NCBI RefSeq assembly: GCF_004793545.1
Contig: NZ_SRYA01000014.1
Coordinates: 1-64,000, forward strand
DNA length: 64,000 bases
Origin: Petralouisia muris
GTDB lineage: Bacteria; Bacillota; Clostridia; Lachnospirales; Lachnospiraceae
Direction: 5' to 3'
Part shown: positions 1 to 10,100 of the stretch, one piece after another
Layout of the letters: every line of letters begins with the position of its first letter
How positions within the stretch are numbered: the first letter of the stretch is position 1
The notes under the pieces: model-generated
The model's input: the letters and a program-made list of their open reading frames with translations, nothing else
Told to the model about the DNA's origin: nothing
The model's database searches: none
Translations under genes and position numbers: made by a program

Positions 1-44
1 ACTATCATACAGGTTTGCTCCAGTTTTGTATAGGTACTCGCGTT

Positions 45-560
45 TTACCGTTTACTATCAATCATTGTCATCAGCGCTGAAGTTAACATCATATGAACAT
101 AAGACAAATTATACGAAAAATCATCACAATTACATCCATAACAGTTGCCCAATGAAGTTTTGCTGCAATCATTTAGTATCTTATTTAATTCATCTATGTG
201 ACCCCAAACGCAGGAGTCGATAAAGGAACATATATTAAATTTTGCTTTCAAATAACCCGCTAATTTTATTGCAGTGTTTTTATCATTGTGTGAGTGGGAA
301 ACAAAAATAAAATTATCATAAGCAGAAAATTCATTCGGAAACCACATATTTTGCAATGTATCTCCGTCAATGAGATCTTTATTGATAATTTGCTTTAAAT
401 TTTCGAGTGAATATTTTTTTAGATCTTCATATAGTTTCCTTCCGCATTTGGAATATAGTTCTCCTTTATCAGACTCGTATGTATCAAATATATTGTCATT
501 ATTAATGGTTAAGTTAAAACCTGCATACATTTTCTTGTGTACATCTCCTTCTTTTTTCAA
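45..560 (-). CDS. TIR-domain protein, probably truncated
   Basis: This encodes 171 residues. A TIR-like segment begins at about residue 83 with FIFVSHSHNDK, followed by a FIDSCVWG stretch near residue 114. TIR domains bind or cleave NAD-type nucleotides, and in bacteria they often act as infection sensors. The start overlaps the stop of the upstream TIR-SLOG gene by four bases (ATGA), so the two are probably translationally coupled. The frame closes after MIDSKR, just where a TIR fold should continue to its later strands and catalytic glutamate. I therefore think the gene is truncated or frameshifted rather than naturally short. Only 44 bases remain before the window edge, so I cannot tell whether the rest lies beyond. 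The TIR assignment is fairly sure; activity is doubtful. Confidence 0.65.
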   Translation of the reverse strand: MKKEGDVHKKMYAGFNLTINNDNIFDTYESDKGELYSKCGRKLYEDLKKYSLENLKQIINKDLIDGDTLQNMWFPNEFSAYDNFIFVSHSHNDKNTAIKLAGYLKAKFNICSFIDSCVWGHIDELNKILNDCSKTSLGNCYGCNCDDFSYNLSYVHMMLTSALMTMIDSKR

Positions 561-2395
561 TCTATGGCATTTAACAGCCGCCGAATCATCAGGCGATGAT
601 TCACATTGTAAAACAGACTTTCGTTGAAATCCTTATCCCAGGAATTTAAGTCAGACCAATCATCTTTTTGAATCATTTCATAAGCGTATTCACTGGAACG
701 TCCTCCCACTGTTCCCACTAAAGCGACTGGAAGATTCACGTGTCTTGCCAGCTTTACTTCGATGTCCACTCCCTGCTCAGCTTTATCTTCTTTTATTTTT
801 CCGCCGAGGCAAATTAGCAGTTCGCTTTTTTTGCTGCAAATCATAGTTTCACGCATTTCCTGCAATCCGTCTGAAAGTACAAGCGTGCATTTTTCTTCCA
901 ATTCTTTTAAATTATATCCAGGAAGGTATGTTTTGTCCATGTGCATTTCGATGGAATACCTGAGATCGGATGCATATAATTTCCCAATGTCAAAGATAAG
1001 TTTTTGAAAGGTTGGATGGGCTCCGAAAACCAATGTATATCCATTTTTAATGATTTCTCTGGAGTATACCAGGACTGCTTCTAACAAAGAATTTTTGTAA
1101 ATCTCATCACAGTCTGGGAAAGCTCCTGAGAGAATAATCCTCTTATTGCGTTTTTGCCGTTTCACACCGGATACATTTTCAAGATTTATAATATAATCAT
1201 CAAAATTTTCTTCTGTGACTTTCGCATCGCCCATGGACTTTTCACGCTGTCCATGGGTGGAAAGCAGGAATAACCGGTCGCTTTTTTCGTATGTATTTTC
1301 TTGTTTTACCTTTTGAATAAACTTGTCTATGTCGCTTTTTTGAGGATTTCTTCCAAAACACTGAATATAATGTTTTTTAATTCCTTTGTCATAGATATCC
1401 TTTGTTTGTTCTTTATACTCTACTTCATAGGCCAATATGGCGTTTTTATCCCCTATTAATTTAATCTTTTTTGCATCGTCTAAATCCCTTAGATATTCAA
1501 TATGAGAGAATACCTGATTGGATGAGTTCATGATAAGCTGAAAACATTTTTCTTCAATCTCATCTGCAATCTCAATTAACCGTTCCTGACAGTCAAACTC
1601 TTCACTTTTGTAGCGAAGCATGGGTTGTTCTCCTGGATGTATTTCCATATTGGAATAAGATGCATTATCAATTTGAATCCACAAAATAGGGATATCATAA
1701 ATAAGCCCGTAGCATAATTCTTTCATAATATAAGGAGAATTCTGCGCTTCCTCTGTCTGCAGAAATATCAGCACATCACTTGTGGCGAGATTGATATCAA
1801 TGTCTTTCTGGGCGTCGTCTCCCACCTCCACATGAACCACATCCCGGTAAACATTCCGTTCCCTTGTTAAATGCTTCAGTTCATCTGCAAGCTTTGCCGC
1901 TATATGTTCTCCGTCAATGCGTCGGTGGCTGATAAAATATAAAACTTCGTCACGATAGAGGGGCGAAAGAGTTTGAGCAATAATTTTTCTGGCAAAAATC
2001 TGTGCAATTGCCCTCATGTTGTTTTTCAGCGGGGTTCGGTTCTCATTCCGGCAGGATACATCAAAACTCTGTTTGTCGGATACGGGCTCTGGAGGACGTC
2101 TGCATTCCGGATTTTTTTCCATAGCAATTGCCCATATTCTGCTTTGGACATCCGTGTATTTTTTTAGCAGTTTGAGGAAATTCTCTTGATAAGAGCCTTT
2201 TTCTGAATTGAAAAAAATGAAAATATCATTGGTGTCGGCAGTGTCTGCCAAAAGCTGGGCCATTTGAAAATCTGTCGAAATATATAATTTGTTTGTTACA
2301 TAGGTATCTAAAATTTCACGGCATGACGCAAAAAAAGCATTTGCATTGTCAATTGTTTGCATTGTTAACTGTGGTTCGCAAAAAATTACTTTCAT
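557..2395 (-). CDS. TIR-SLOG (STALD-type) fusion protein, Thoeris-like effector candidate
   Basis: This is a 612-residue protein with three parts. Residues 1-140 look like an alpha/beta domain I cannot name. A TIR domain lies at about 150-245, with FISHRRIDG at 154-162 and the segment SPYIMKEL carrying the likely catalytic glutamate at 226. A SLOG-type Rossmann domain lies at about 420-575, with LSGAFPDCD, NGYTLVFGAHP and LLICLGGK. SLOG domains of the STALD class are known partners of TIR and Sir2 enzymes and bind nucleotide signals. In Thoeris systems a TIR protein makes the signal and a SLOG-containing effector depletes NAD. The downstream overlapping gene supplies a second TIR protein, which fits that plan. 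The start is chosen because GGAGGAG sits five bases upstream. Domain calls are firm; the defence role is inferred. Confidence 0.8.
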   Translation of the reverse strand: MKVIFCEPQLTMQTIDNANAFFASCREILDTYVTNKLYISTDFQMAQLLADTADTNDIFIFFNSEKGSYQENFLKLLKKYTDVQSRIWAIAMEKNPECRRPPEPVSDKQSFDVSCRNENRTPLKNNMRAIAQIFARKIIAQTLSPLYRDEVLYFISHRRIDGEHIAAKLADELKHLTRERNVYRDVVHVEVGDDAQKDIDINLATSDVLIFLQTEEAQNSPYIMKELCYGLIYDIPILWIQIDNASYSNMEIHPGEQPMLRYKSEEFDCQERLIEIADEIEEKCFQLIMNSSNQVFSHIEYLRDLDDAKKIKLIGDKNAILAYEVEYKEQTKDIYDKGIKKHYIQCFGRNPQKSDIDKFIQKVKQENTYEKSDRLFLLSTHGQREKSMGDAKVTEENFDDYIINLENVSGVKRQKRNKRIILSGAFPDCDEIYKNSLLEAVLVYSREIIKNGYTLVFGAHPTFQKLIFDIGKLYASDLRYSIEMHMDKTYLPGYNLKELEEKCTLVLSDGLQEMRETMICSKKSELLICLGGKIKEDKAEQGVDIEVKLARHVNLPVALVGTVGGRSSEYAYEMIQKDDWSDLNSWDKDFNESLFYNVNHRLMIRRLLNAID

Positions 2396-2446
2396 GATTC
2401 TCCTCCATAATGCGGTACAAGGCAGAGGGCACTCGACGTTTTTCCA

Positions 2447-3304
2447 TCAACTGCCAAGGAAGCCAGCAGTGTGCGGCTGCTCTACACGAAACACTTCAAA
2501 ATTCTCCGTCTCCCCCACCAGTTCATATCCCATATTCCCAAAATATTCTCGAAGTCCTTTATCCTTATTGGGAATCACATACTGAATCTGATGCTTTTCC
2601 ATATATTCCTCGAAGACAGCCGGATCGATCGTAAGCCCGTAATACAATACCAGCGTCAGAATCCGCCGGCTGTTTTTCTTATTCAGAACCCGCTGAACCC
2701 AGTCTGGATCTGCGGGGTTTACCGGCCAGTCCGCCATATCTTTTCTTCGGATGACATTTAAGAGAGATGGGTCATACTGCCGCAGCTCTAATAACTGCAA
2801 ATCCGCAAAGAGACAGGATTTTGGATCTGCGGTATCGGCGTCTTTTTCAATTATATCGGCGATTTCAATGGTTTCGTTTTTAATTTTAAAGCTATTTTCA
2901 GCAGGAATCATATGCGCCCATTGGTTTTCCCCGAAAAATGCAGCGGCAATAAGACACAGAATTACGGCGATGGCCTGCTTCCAACGTTTGGACAGCGCAT
3001 AAACCAGCCATGTTGTGGCAAAGGCCAGCACCAGGTTCACCGGAAGAAGCCAGTAGATCCGCCGGATTCTGGGGGCAAGGCCGATTTTATCCGCAATCGG
3101 TATCATAAGATAGGGATTAAATACCGTAAAAAATGCAAACAGAGCCGGATAAACAAAGAATGATTTCAGGTTCTGTTTTTTCTGGAACCAGAATACGGCA
3201 AGAGCCAGTACATAGGCAAGGAAAAAGAATTCTATATTGGAAAAAGAATCATCAAAAGCTTTATTCAGGAAATCCATTCCAAGTTCATACAAATTCTGCA
3301 TCAT
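2447..3304 (-). CDS. Polytopic membrane protein with C-terminal soluble domain
   Basis: This 285-residue protein has about four hydrophobic segments in residues 20-135, then a soluble C-terminal half from about residue 140. The soluble half contains DPSLLNVIRRKDMADWP and ends in a stretch resembling the extracytoplasmic tail of large surface-glycan membrane enzymes. It is the last of three minus-strand membrane genes and starts 20 bases after the previous one ends. Two adjacent ATG codons are possible; AGGAGG is three bases from the first and six from the second, so translation may begin at 3301. It may be the detached C-terminal part of a larger membrane glycosyltransferase-like protein whose N-terminal part is the preceding gene. 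The function is unknown. Confidence 0.7.
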   Translation of the reverse strand: MMQNLYELGMDFLNKAFDDSFSNIEFFFLAYVLALAVFWFQKKQNLKSFFVYPALFAFFTVFNPYLMIPIADKIGLAPRIRRIYWLLPVNLVLAFATTWLVYALSKRWKQAIAVILCLIAAAFFGENQWAHMIPAENSFKIKNETIEIADIIEKDADTADPKSCLFADLQLLELRQYDPSLLNVIRRKDMADWPVNPADPDWVQRVLNKKNSRRILTLVLYYGLTIDPAVFEEYMEKHQIQYVIPNKDKGLREYFGNMGYELVGETENFEVFRVEQPHTAGFLGS

Positions 3305-3324
3305 ACACCTCCTGTGTGTAAATC

Positions 3325-4392
3325 CTATGTGTAGAAAAAGAAGTAATGTTTGGTTAAAAGATATGCCCCGCTGTACAGGATACAGGGAATCAGGCAGATG
3401 GCATACCGGATCCAGACCGAAAAACTTTTTTTCGAGAGCCCTAAGGGAATCAGGCAGATGCTGAGTTCAAAGGGCAGCATATAAATCGCAGACATATTCA
3501 GCCCAAAGCTTGCGAATATAACCAAGAACAATTCCAGCCAGTGACTGCGTTCCAGGTGGTTTCCGGCAATTTTCAAAAATAGGAGAAAGACCATTGGCAG
3601 GATGATGCAGGCGAGAATGGTTTTCCCTTCAAAAGCCCGGAAGAATAAAAATTCTGCGCTGGTGAAAAGGTTAAAGCTGAACAGGTTTAGCCAGAACAGA
3701 AAAAAAACAAAGAAAACGCTTTTTTTTCGGTGGTTTTTTCCAAAAAGCTGCAGGCCAAGCTGATAGTAAATCAGGTTGGCAAGAATTACCATTAAAGAAG
3801 CTTCGGCAGTTCTGGTTTCCATCAGTGGAGGGATTTTAAGCAGCTGGCAAAGGACTGCGCTGTGATTCTGATAGGTTTCCAGCAGATATTCCGCATTTAA
3901 TTTTTTGAGCAGTGCACCAGTATAAGGGTCATACTGGCTAATAGAGTTCGTGTATACGGAAGCGCTTACGTCGCCGATATAGTACGACTGATCCCAGAGC
4001 GCATAAGTTTCTCCATTGTAATTTATCAGAACAAGCTGAATCAGAATGATGAAAACCAGAAGAAAAAGTATCCAGTGATGTTTTGCCAAAAGCTCCCGGA
4101 GATAGATTTTCTTATCTGTGAAGGACTTCCGGCGAAGGATAAAAAACAGTACAATCACTGCCAGAAGGACAAAGCACCAGATTTTTGTCAACAGGGACAA
4201 AGGCTGCAGCGTCAGCTTCAGCGGAATTGCAAGGAACTGGAACAGGAGAAAATAGCAGAAAAATCCCAACAGAATCCGGTAAGAGAAAGACTGCTCTTGG
4301 GAGGATACCATATGCAGAAATAAATCTCCCAGCATATAGCTGAAGATCAGATAAAAAAGAATAATTCCCAAACATAACAGATAGTAATTCAT
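3325..4392 (-). CDS. DUF6077-like polytopic membrane protein
   Basis: This 355-residue protein is very hydrophobic, with about nine membrane segments and a short loop near residues 125-180 containing WDQSYYIGDVSASVYTNS. The architecture recalls GT-C-fold membrane glycosyltransferases and the DUF6077 family seen in Lachnospiraceae. That assignment is from general resemblance, and no catalytic motif is certain. The start lies one base after the stop of the upstream gene, and GGAGGAA inside the end of that gene serves as its ribosome binding site, so the two genes are tightly coupled. The protein ends in a hydrophobic helix, which suggests that the full protein in relatives may continue into the next gene. 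Confidence 0.7.
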   Translation of the reverse strand: MNYYLLCLGIILFYLIFSYMLGDLFLHMVSSQEQSFSYRILLGFFCYFLLFQFLAIPLKLTLQPLSLLTKIWCFVLLAVIVLFFILRRKSFTDKKIYLRELLAKHHWILFLLVFIILIQLVLINYNGETYALWDQSYYIGDVSASVYTNSISQYDPYTGALLKKLNAEYLLETYQNHSAVLCQLLKIPPLMETRTAEASLMVILANLIYYQLGLQLFGKNHRKKSVFFVFFLFWLNLFSFNLFTSAEFLFFRAFEGKTILACIILPMVFLLFLKIAGNHLERSHWLELFLVIFASFGLNMSAIYMLPFELSICLIPLGLSKKSFSVWIRYAICLIPCILYSGAYLLTKHYFFFYT

Positions 4393-4393
4393 A

Positions 4394-5536
4394 TCAATTC
4401 CTCCAGAGTGATTTCATGGCAGTATGCAGTTTATGGCTGATGCGTTCCGTGTCCAGCATACCGTGAAGAAGCAGTAAAATGGGGTACATGGATGCAATCA
4501 GCGCCCGGGATGTAAGAACAGGACGGGTCAGCCCCCGGGCTGGGGCAAACAAATAAAATAATAAAGGCAGCAGACTGATAAAAGCAAGGGGAAGCAGCGC
4601 TAAGCAGGCCCGTTTTATTCTGTGCCCCATGATAAAAAAGGTCAGGTATGCTGCAGTCAAAATCAGCAGCAGAATTGCCAGTGTTTTTATTCCAAAGTCT
4701 GGCCGGGAGAGAAATTCTCTCAGATTATTGTACAGGGACAGAAAGAACTGGGGCAGGGAATGGACAGCGCCAAAATTCTCATCCCACAGCCGTTTTAAAT
4801 ATTCTGGAAAAAGATTTTTTCCTGTAGCCAGAACCGTGAACAGCCATTTGGTGACTGTCATAAACAGACAGCCCAGTCCCCAAAAAAAGGAGCAAAATAT
4901 CAGTTTTTTGCGGATGTCCGTACTATTGCTGAACTTTCGGATGGAAAGAAATGCAATTGTGAGGGGAATTCCCAGTGTAAGAACCGGAATCGTACCGGAA
5001 TCCAGAAAAACAGTAACTGCTCCGATGGCATAAAAGGTCAGGTATAAAAAGTTCGGGTCTTCTCTTTCATAGAGCGAGGTTTTCCCAAGCAGAAACAGGA
5101 TAGCTGCAAAAGTAATCAAAAAACAGCCCGCCTGAAGCAGGGAGTAAGACACCGGCAGAATATCTGCCCACAAAAAAGAAAAGAGGAGCAGAAATCCAAA
5201 AGGGGGAGATAATTTTCTGCTGATTTGGAGGGCCGCGCCAAAAAGCAGCAGAAAAAAAGCAATCATGCATAAATAGCGGATCTGCGCCGGACCGAACAGA
5301 TATAACAGCGGACGGAACAATGCCTGGATTCCGTTCCAGCGATAACCGCTGTCCTGTCCCAGCAGGCTGTTCCAGAGTGTGGAATATTCCGGATTATGGG
5401 GAAGAAAAGAGGTGGAATGGGCCAGAATCCTTTCTTCCGGTATCCAATGAGCTGCAAACAACAGGAAAAGGAACAAAATAGTCAAAAAAGCGTGTAATTT
5501 GCAATAAGTTAAATATTTATTAAAAACAGATTTCAT
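4394..5536 (-). CDS. Polytopic membrane protein of a surface-glycan cassette
   Basis: This 380-residue protein has about ten hydrophobic segments, beginning with an N-terminal one at roughly residues 12-30. I chose the ATG at 5536, which gives MKSVFNKYLTYCK. The frame stays open to 5602, but the extra 22 residues are hydrophilic and have no ribosome binding site. It is the first of three closely packed minus-strand membrane genes. The neighbours across the divergent intergenic region are LCP and glycosyltransferase genes, so a part in moving or polymerising a cell-wall glycan is plausible. I cannot name a family with confidence. Confidence 0.65.
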   Translation of the reverse strand: MKSVFNKYLTYCKLHAFLTILFLFLLFAAHWIPEERILAHSTSFLPHNPEYSTLWNSLLGQDSGYRWNGIQALFRPLLYLFGPAQIRYLCMIAFFLLLFGAALQISRKLSPPFGFLLLFSFLWADILPVSYSLLQAGCFLITFAAILFLLGKTSLYEREDPNFLYLTFYAIGAVTVFLDSGTIPVLTLGIPLTIAFLSIRKFSNSTDIRKKLIFCSFFWGLGCLFMTVTKWLFTVLATGKNLFPEYLKRLWDENFGAVHSLPQFFLSLYNNLREFLSRPDFGIKTLAILLLILTAAYLTFFIMGHRIKRACLALLPLAFISLLPLLFYLFAPARGLTRPVLTSRALIASMYPILLLLHGMLDTERISHKLHTAMKSLWRN

Positions 5537-5699
5537 ATTAATACCCCGAATTCTTTCGCTTTTGTTGTTAGTTGGCAGTGCCATGCATTGCGAACTTGCC
5601 ATATGCTGCTGTTACTATTATCATGCCTAGTTTACCGTACATCAAGCAGGAAAGCAATAGAAGAAATGGAAAATATGTGTAGAAAAACACTTGGTTTTA

Positions 5700-5708
5700 T
5701 GTTATACT
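5700..5708 (+). promoter_or_regulatory. Extended -10 promoter for the first LCP gene
   Basis: TG-N-TATACT lies about 100 bases upstream of the LCP start, in the divergent intergenic region 5537-5809. A good -35 box is not visible at 17 bases, which is usual for extended -10 promoters. The rest of this region holds no gene that I can see. Confidence 0.5.
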
Positions 5709-5809
5709 CACAAAGAATCAGTATGAAAACAGCAGGAAAAAGGATAAAATATTAGAATAAGAAAACGGCAGACGCCAAGAGATGAGAAACTGGTAAGGAG
5801 GACAGGAAC

Positions 5810-6892
5810 ATGGCGAGAAATACAGGGAACCAGGCAGAATATGGCAGAAAGAAAAAGAAGAAAACCAACCGGAAGAAGCGTCAGCAGAGGAAGATCATAC
5901 TTGTGATACTGGCAGTAATCCTTGCGCTGTTTGGATTGGTGGCGGCATATGTCTGGAGTAAATACGGCAAAATGGGAAGAATTGACATCAAGGATAAGGA
6001 TGTTAAGATAAATGATTTATCTGTGGATACCCAGAAGACACTGGAGGGTTATGACAATATTGCCCTGTTTGGCCTGGACAACCGTTCCACAGGGAATTTT
6101 GAAAGAGGAAACAGTGATACGATTATTGTGGTAAGTGTTAATAAGAAATCAGGCGAGATCCGGATGGCGTCCGTTTATCGGGATACCTATCTGGATATTG
6201 GAGATAACAATTTCCGCAAAGCAAATGCAGCTTATGCCAACGGCGGGCCCAAGCAGGCCATCGAGATGCTGAATAAGAATCTGGATCTGGATATTACAGA
6301 TTATGTCAGTGTGGATTTCAGCGCGTTGGTGGATGCCATTGACGCATTGGGCGGCATTGAACTGGATATTACAGCAGAGGAGGCAGAGTGGCTCAACGGC
6401 TACATTGTGGAAACCAATGAAGTAACCGGCCATAACAGCGGTCCGGTATCCCCAGGAGAAAATGTTCATGTGGATGGAGTACAGGCGACCTCTTATGCAA
6501 GAATCCGTTATGTAGGTCTGGATTATCAGCGGACCGAGCGTCAGCGTACGGTAATTACCAAGATGTTTGAGAAGGCAAAGCAGTGTGATTTAATGACCTT
6601 GAATGCCCTTCTGGACAAAATGCTGCCGCAGATTTCCACTAGTTTAAGTATGACGGAGCTGTTAGGCCTTGCAGGAAATGTCACCAAGTACCATATGGGA
6701 GAGAATACAGGTTTTCCATTTGAAAAAGTAACCCCTGGGAATGTAGGAAGTGCTGGGGACGCAGTGGTTCCGGTTAATCTGGCAGAAAATGTGGCGCAGC
6801 TTCATCTGTTTTTGTATGACAATGAGGCTTATACTCCTTCAGAAACCGTTCAGAGTGTCAGCGCTGCTATCCAGTCCAATACCGGATATTAA
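5810..6892 (+). CDS. LytR-CpsA-Psr (LCP) family glycopolymer transferase
   Basis: This 360-residue enzyme attaches undecaprenyl-linked glycopolymers to peptidoglycan on the outer face of the membrane. A very basic N-terminus (residues 13-28) precedes one membrane span at about 28-48, giving an N-in, catalytic-domain-out topology. The LCP domain covers about 82-275. It shows the family landmarks DNR, GNSDTI at 100-105, YRDTYL at 123-128 and the arginine pair regions ARIRY and RTERQR at 230-246, which bind the polyprenyl phosphate. GGAGG sits about eight bases before the ATG. A second LCP gene lies 12 kb downstream, and glycosyltransferases lie between them, so both probably finish the same or related surface polymers. 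Confidence 0.92.
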   Translation: MARNTGNQAEYGRKKKKKTNRKKRQQRKIILVILAVILALFGLVAAYVWSKYGKMGRIDIKDKDVKINDLSVDTQKTLEGYDNIALFGLDNRSTGNFERGNSDTIIVVSVNKKSGEIRMASVYRDTYLDIGDNNFRKANAAYANGGPKQAIEMLNKNLDLDITDYVSVDFSALVDAIDALGGIELDITAEEAEWLNGYIVETNEVTGHNSGPVSPGENVHVDGVQATSYARIRYVGLDYQRTERQRTVITKMFEKAKQCDLMTLNALLDKMLPQISTSLSMTELLGLAGNVTKYHMGENTGFPFEKVTPGNVGSAGDAVVPVNLAENVAQLHLFLYDNEAYTPSETVQSVSAAIQSNTGY

Positions 6893-6971
6893 TAGGTAAG
6901 CTGTCTATGTGTCCGCTCTTACTGCTGCGGGCTGCAAGGCATTCCATCTTATTATTAAAAATGAAAGCTTG

Positions 6972-7005
6972 TGCCTGCGGAATCCTTTTTGGGTGGCCGC
7001 AGGCA
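6972..7005 (+). terminator. Stem-loop after the LCP gene
   Basis: TGCCTGCGG and CCGCAGGCA form a perfect nine-base stem with a 16-base loop. There is no clear run of T directly after it, only AT-rich sequence, so it may be a weak terminator or an RNA-stability hairpin. It separates the LCP gene from the amidase promoter. Confidence 0.4.
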
Positions 7006-7043
7006 TATTAAATGTGAAATTTTTGTAAGTTTTTGGAAGATGG

Positions 7044-7072
7044 TTGTGCGGGAGAAAAAATTATGTTACGAT
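7044..7072 (+). promoter_or_regulatory. Promoter for the amidase gene
   Basis: TTGTGC and TACGAT are spaced by 17 bases, and a TG precedes the -10 box by one base. The site lies about 50 bases before the amidase start and AAAGGAG. Confidence 0.45.
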
Positions 7073-7120
7073 AAAAAACGACCCGAGATGACAAGATGCA
7101 CAAAAGGAGTTTGAACAGAA

Positions 7121-10100
7121 ATGGAGTGTACAATGATGAAAGCATCAAAACGAATAGCGGCAGCCCTTTTATCGGTATGTATGATGGTTACTTCTATGGG
7201 TATGCAGGCACAGGCGTATCAGGGGGAGGAAGCGGCAGCAAAGCCGGTAAAGGTGGAAAGCGGGCTTATCAGCACAGAAGAAATCACGGATGATGCAGGA
7301 AAACTGGAGAGAAATACAGAAGAAATCACCGATAATGCAGATAAACCGGAAGAAAATACAGAAGAAATCACGGAAGATACAGAAGAATCTGTAAATGATA
7401 CAAAAGAACTGCAGGAAAACACAGAGAAACCGGGCGTTTTGAATTTTATTATGCAGGAAAATGATTTTATTCAGACACCAGGGGTACAAAATGTGGCAGT
7501 CAGCCTGGGAGAAGAAGGAAGTGTGTTGGAGACAGCCAAGCTTTGGTATCGGAACCGGACAACCGGGCAGGAATTTACGGCTGAGGCAGCAAAAATTGCT
7601 GGGAATATGGCGCGCTTTTCCATGGAATACCAGAGTGAGGAACAGGCAGGGATTTACGAACTGACAGAGCTTACCTGGGCACAGAACGGCCAGTCATACC
7701 GTGTGGTTCTGAACGAAACAGACATGGAAGTGGTATATGGCGTGAATCAGACGGTGGAGACGGAGCCGGATGAGGTGCTTTTGGATCAGGAATTGCTAGA
7801 AGAAGTGGAAGCCAATGTAGTGACGATGGATGAGAACGGCAATTCTGTTTCAGAGAATACAGTCTCAAATATTCTGGGCCAGGCCGAAGGGGATCTTGGT
7901 CTTTCTCCAAATATCAAGACCCGGGGTGCGAAGAACATGATAATTGTGCTGGACCCGGGGCATGACAGCACTCATTCCGGAGCATCCTATCATGGATATA
8001 AGGAACAGGATCTGGTGTTGAAAATTGCCAAATATTGCAAAACAGAGCTGGAGAAATACGGCGGAATCACAATTTACATGACAAGAGAGACTCAAAGCTG
8101 CCCCAATGGAGGCGCAATTGTGGACTCCGGAACCTGTAATGCCAAAAGAGTAGAATTTGCCGCAGCGAAAGGAGCGGATGTTTACGTAAGCTTTCATTTG
8201 AATGCAAGCGCCAGCAGCAGTGCGAAGGGGGTAGGGGTTTATTATCCTAACAGCAATTATCGGCCCGCCATCGGCGCAGAAGGGAAAGGTCTTGCAACAG
8301 CAATTTATCAGAAATTGGCGGCATTGGGATTGTCTACTTGGGCCAGCGGAGTTTTAATCCGCAATTCAGAGACAAATACCCAGTATCCGGATGGTTCTCT
8401 GGCAGATTATCTTGCAATTATAAGAAGAAGTAAGCTGGCAGGTTTTCCGGCAGTGCTGATTGAACATGCATTTTTAAGCAATTCCGGAGATGTCAGCCAG
8501 TTTTTGAATTCGGATGCAAAACTAAACAAACTGGGGATTGCAGACGCACAGGGAATTGCCGCATATTATGGATTGGCGTTGAAAGGAGAAGACGGAGGCG
8601 TTGGAAATACAAAGGATGCGCCGGAGATTTCCTCCATCCAGTCCAGAAGCAGCACCCAGTTAAGAATTATCTGGAACAAGGTTCCAGAGGCGGTTTCGTA
8701 TCAGATACACCGGAGCGCTTCAGAGAATGGAACTTACACTAAGGTGGGAACTACCGCTAATGCAAAGTATGACGACGGCACTGTAACAGCAGGGACTTCA
8801 TATTATTATAAAGTGTGCGCCGTGTTTGAGGATGGATCAGAATCAGAGCTGTCCGCTGTTCATGTGGGCAAGGCATTGACACAACCGAAAATTACGAAGG
8901 TAGCGTCTGTGTCAAGCGCTCAGGTGGATATTACCTGGAATCAGGTTGCAGATGCATCAAAATATGAGCTGTTTCGCAGCGATGCAAAGGATGGAACTTA
9001 TACCAAGATTGCCACATTAAAATCAGGAAAAACAGCTTACAGTGATAAAAATGTGAAGGCTCAGACTACATATTATTATAAGCTTCGGGTCAGGGGTGGA
9101 GAGAAAACCGGTTACAGCAGTTATTCCGCTGTTTATTCCGGCTGGGCAGTAAAGAAGACGAAGATCTTAAGCGTCAGCTCTAAAACCAGCACTTCACTGG
9201 AGATAAAGTGGACGAAGATTTCTAAGGCATACGGTTACCGTATCCAGAGAAGCACTTCCAAAAATGGCAAGTACAAAACTGTTGCAACTATAAAATCTGG
9301 AAGTGCCACCAGTTATGTGGACAAAAAATTAACCACTGGAAAGAAATACTATTATAAAGTACAGGTGATAAATCGGGTTAACAAAAAAAATGGCTATAGT
9401 GGTTATTGCAAGGCGGTTTCAGGCTCCACCATTACCGGCGCCACCATGGCATATGCAAGATCCAAAAGCAGCGGCAGTATGGAAGTGGCCTGGAACCGTG
9501 ATTATAAGGCCACAGGCTACCGAATTAAGCGCAGCACATCAAAAAATGGCGCCTATCAGGTTGTGGCAAATATTTCGAAAAATAAAACGGTCAAATATAC
9601 AGACAAAACAGTTTCCGCCGGAAAAACATATTACTATGTAGTGGAAAGCGTGGTAAAGATAAACGGCATATCCAATTACAGCGGCAATTCCAAGCCGGTG
9701 ACTGCAAGGAATTTAAGAAAGGTCACAGGCGTTACCATGGAGACAGGCGAGAATGGGCTCATCATAGACTGGCGGAAAGTACCCGGCGCAAACAGCTATC
9801 AGATTATGCGCAGTGAGGAAGCAGGAGGGCCTTATAAGGAAATTGTAAAGCTGTCGGGCTCCACTCTTTCTTATACTGATACTACGGCAGTGGTGGGAAA
9901 CCGGTATTACTACAAAATCAGACCCATTAAAAATGGAAAGTATACAGGGTATGGAAGTTTTACAAGCGCATTGGAAAAATGGGTGCTGGAGTCGCCGGAT
10001 AATTTGACTGTCACATCCCAGGCCGGGCAGATCAAGCTGTCCTGGGAAAAAGTCAAGAAAGCGGTGGGATATGAGATTTACAGAAGTACAGAGGAAGAAA

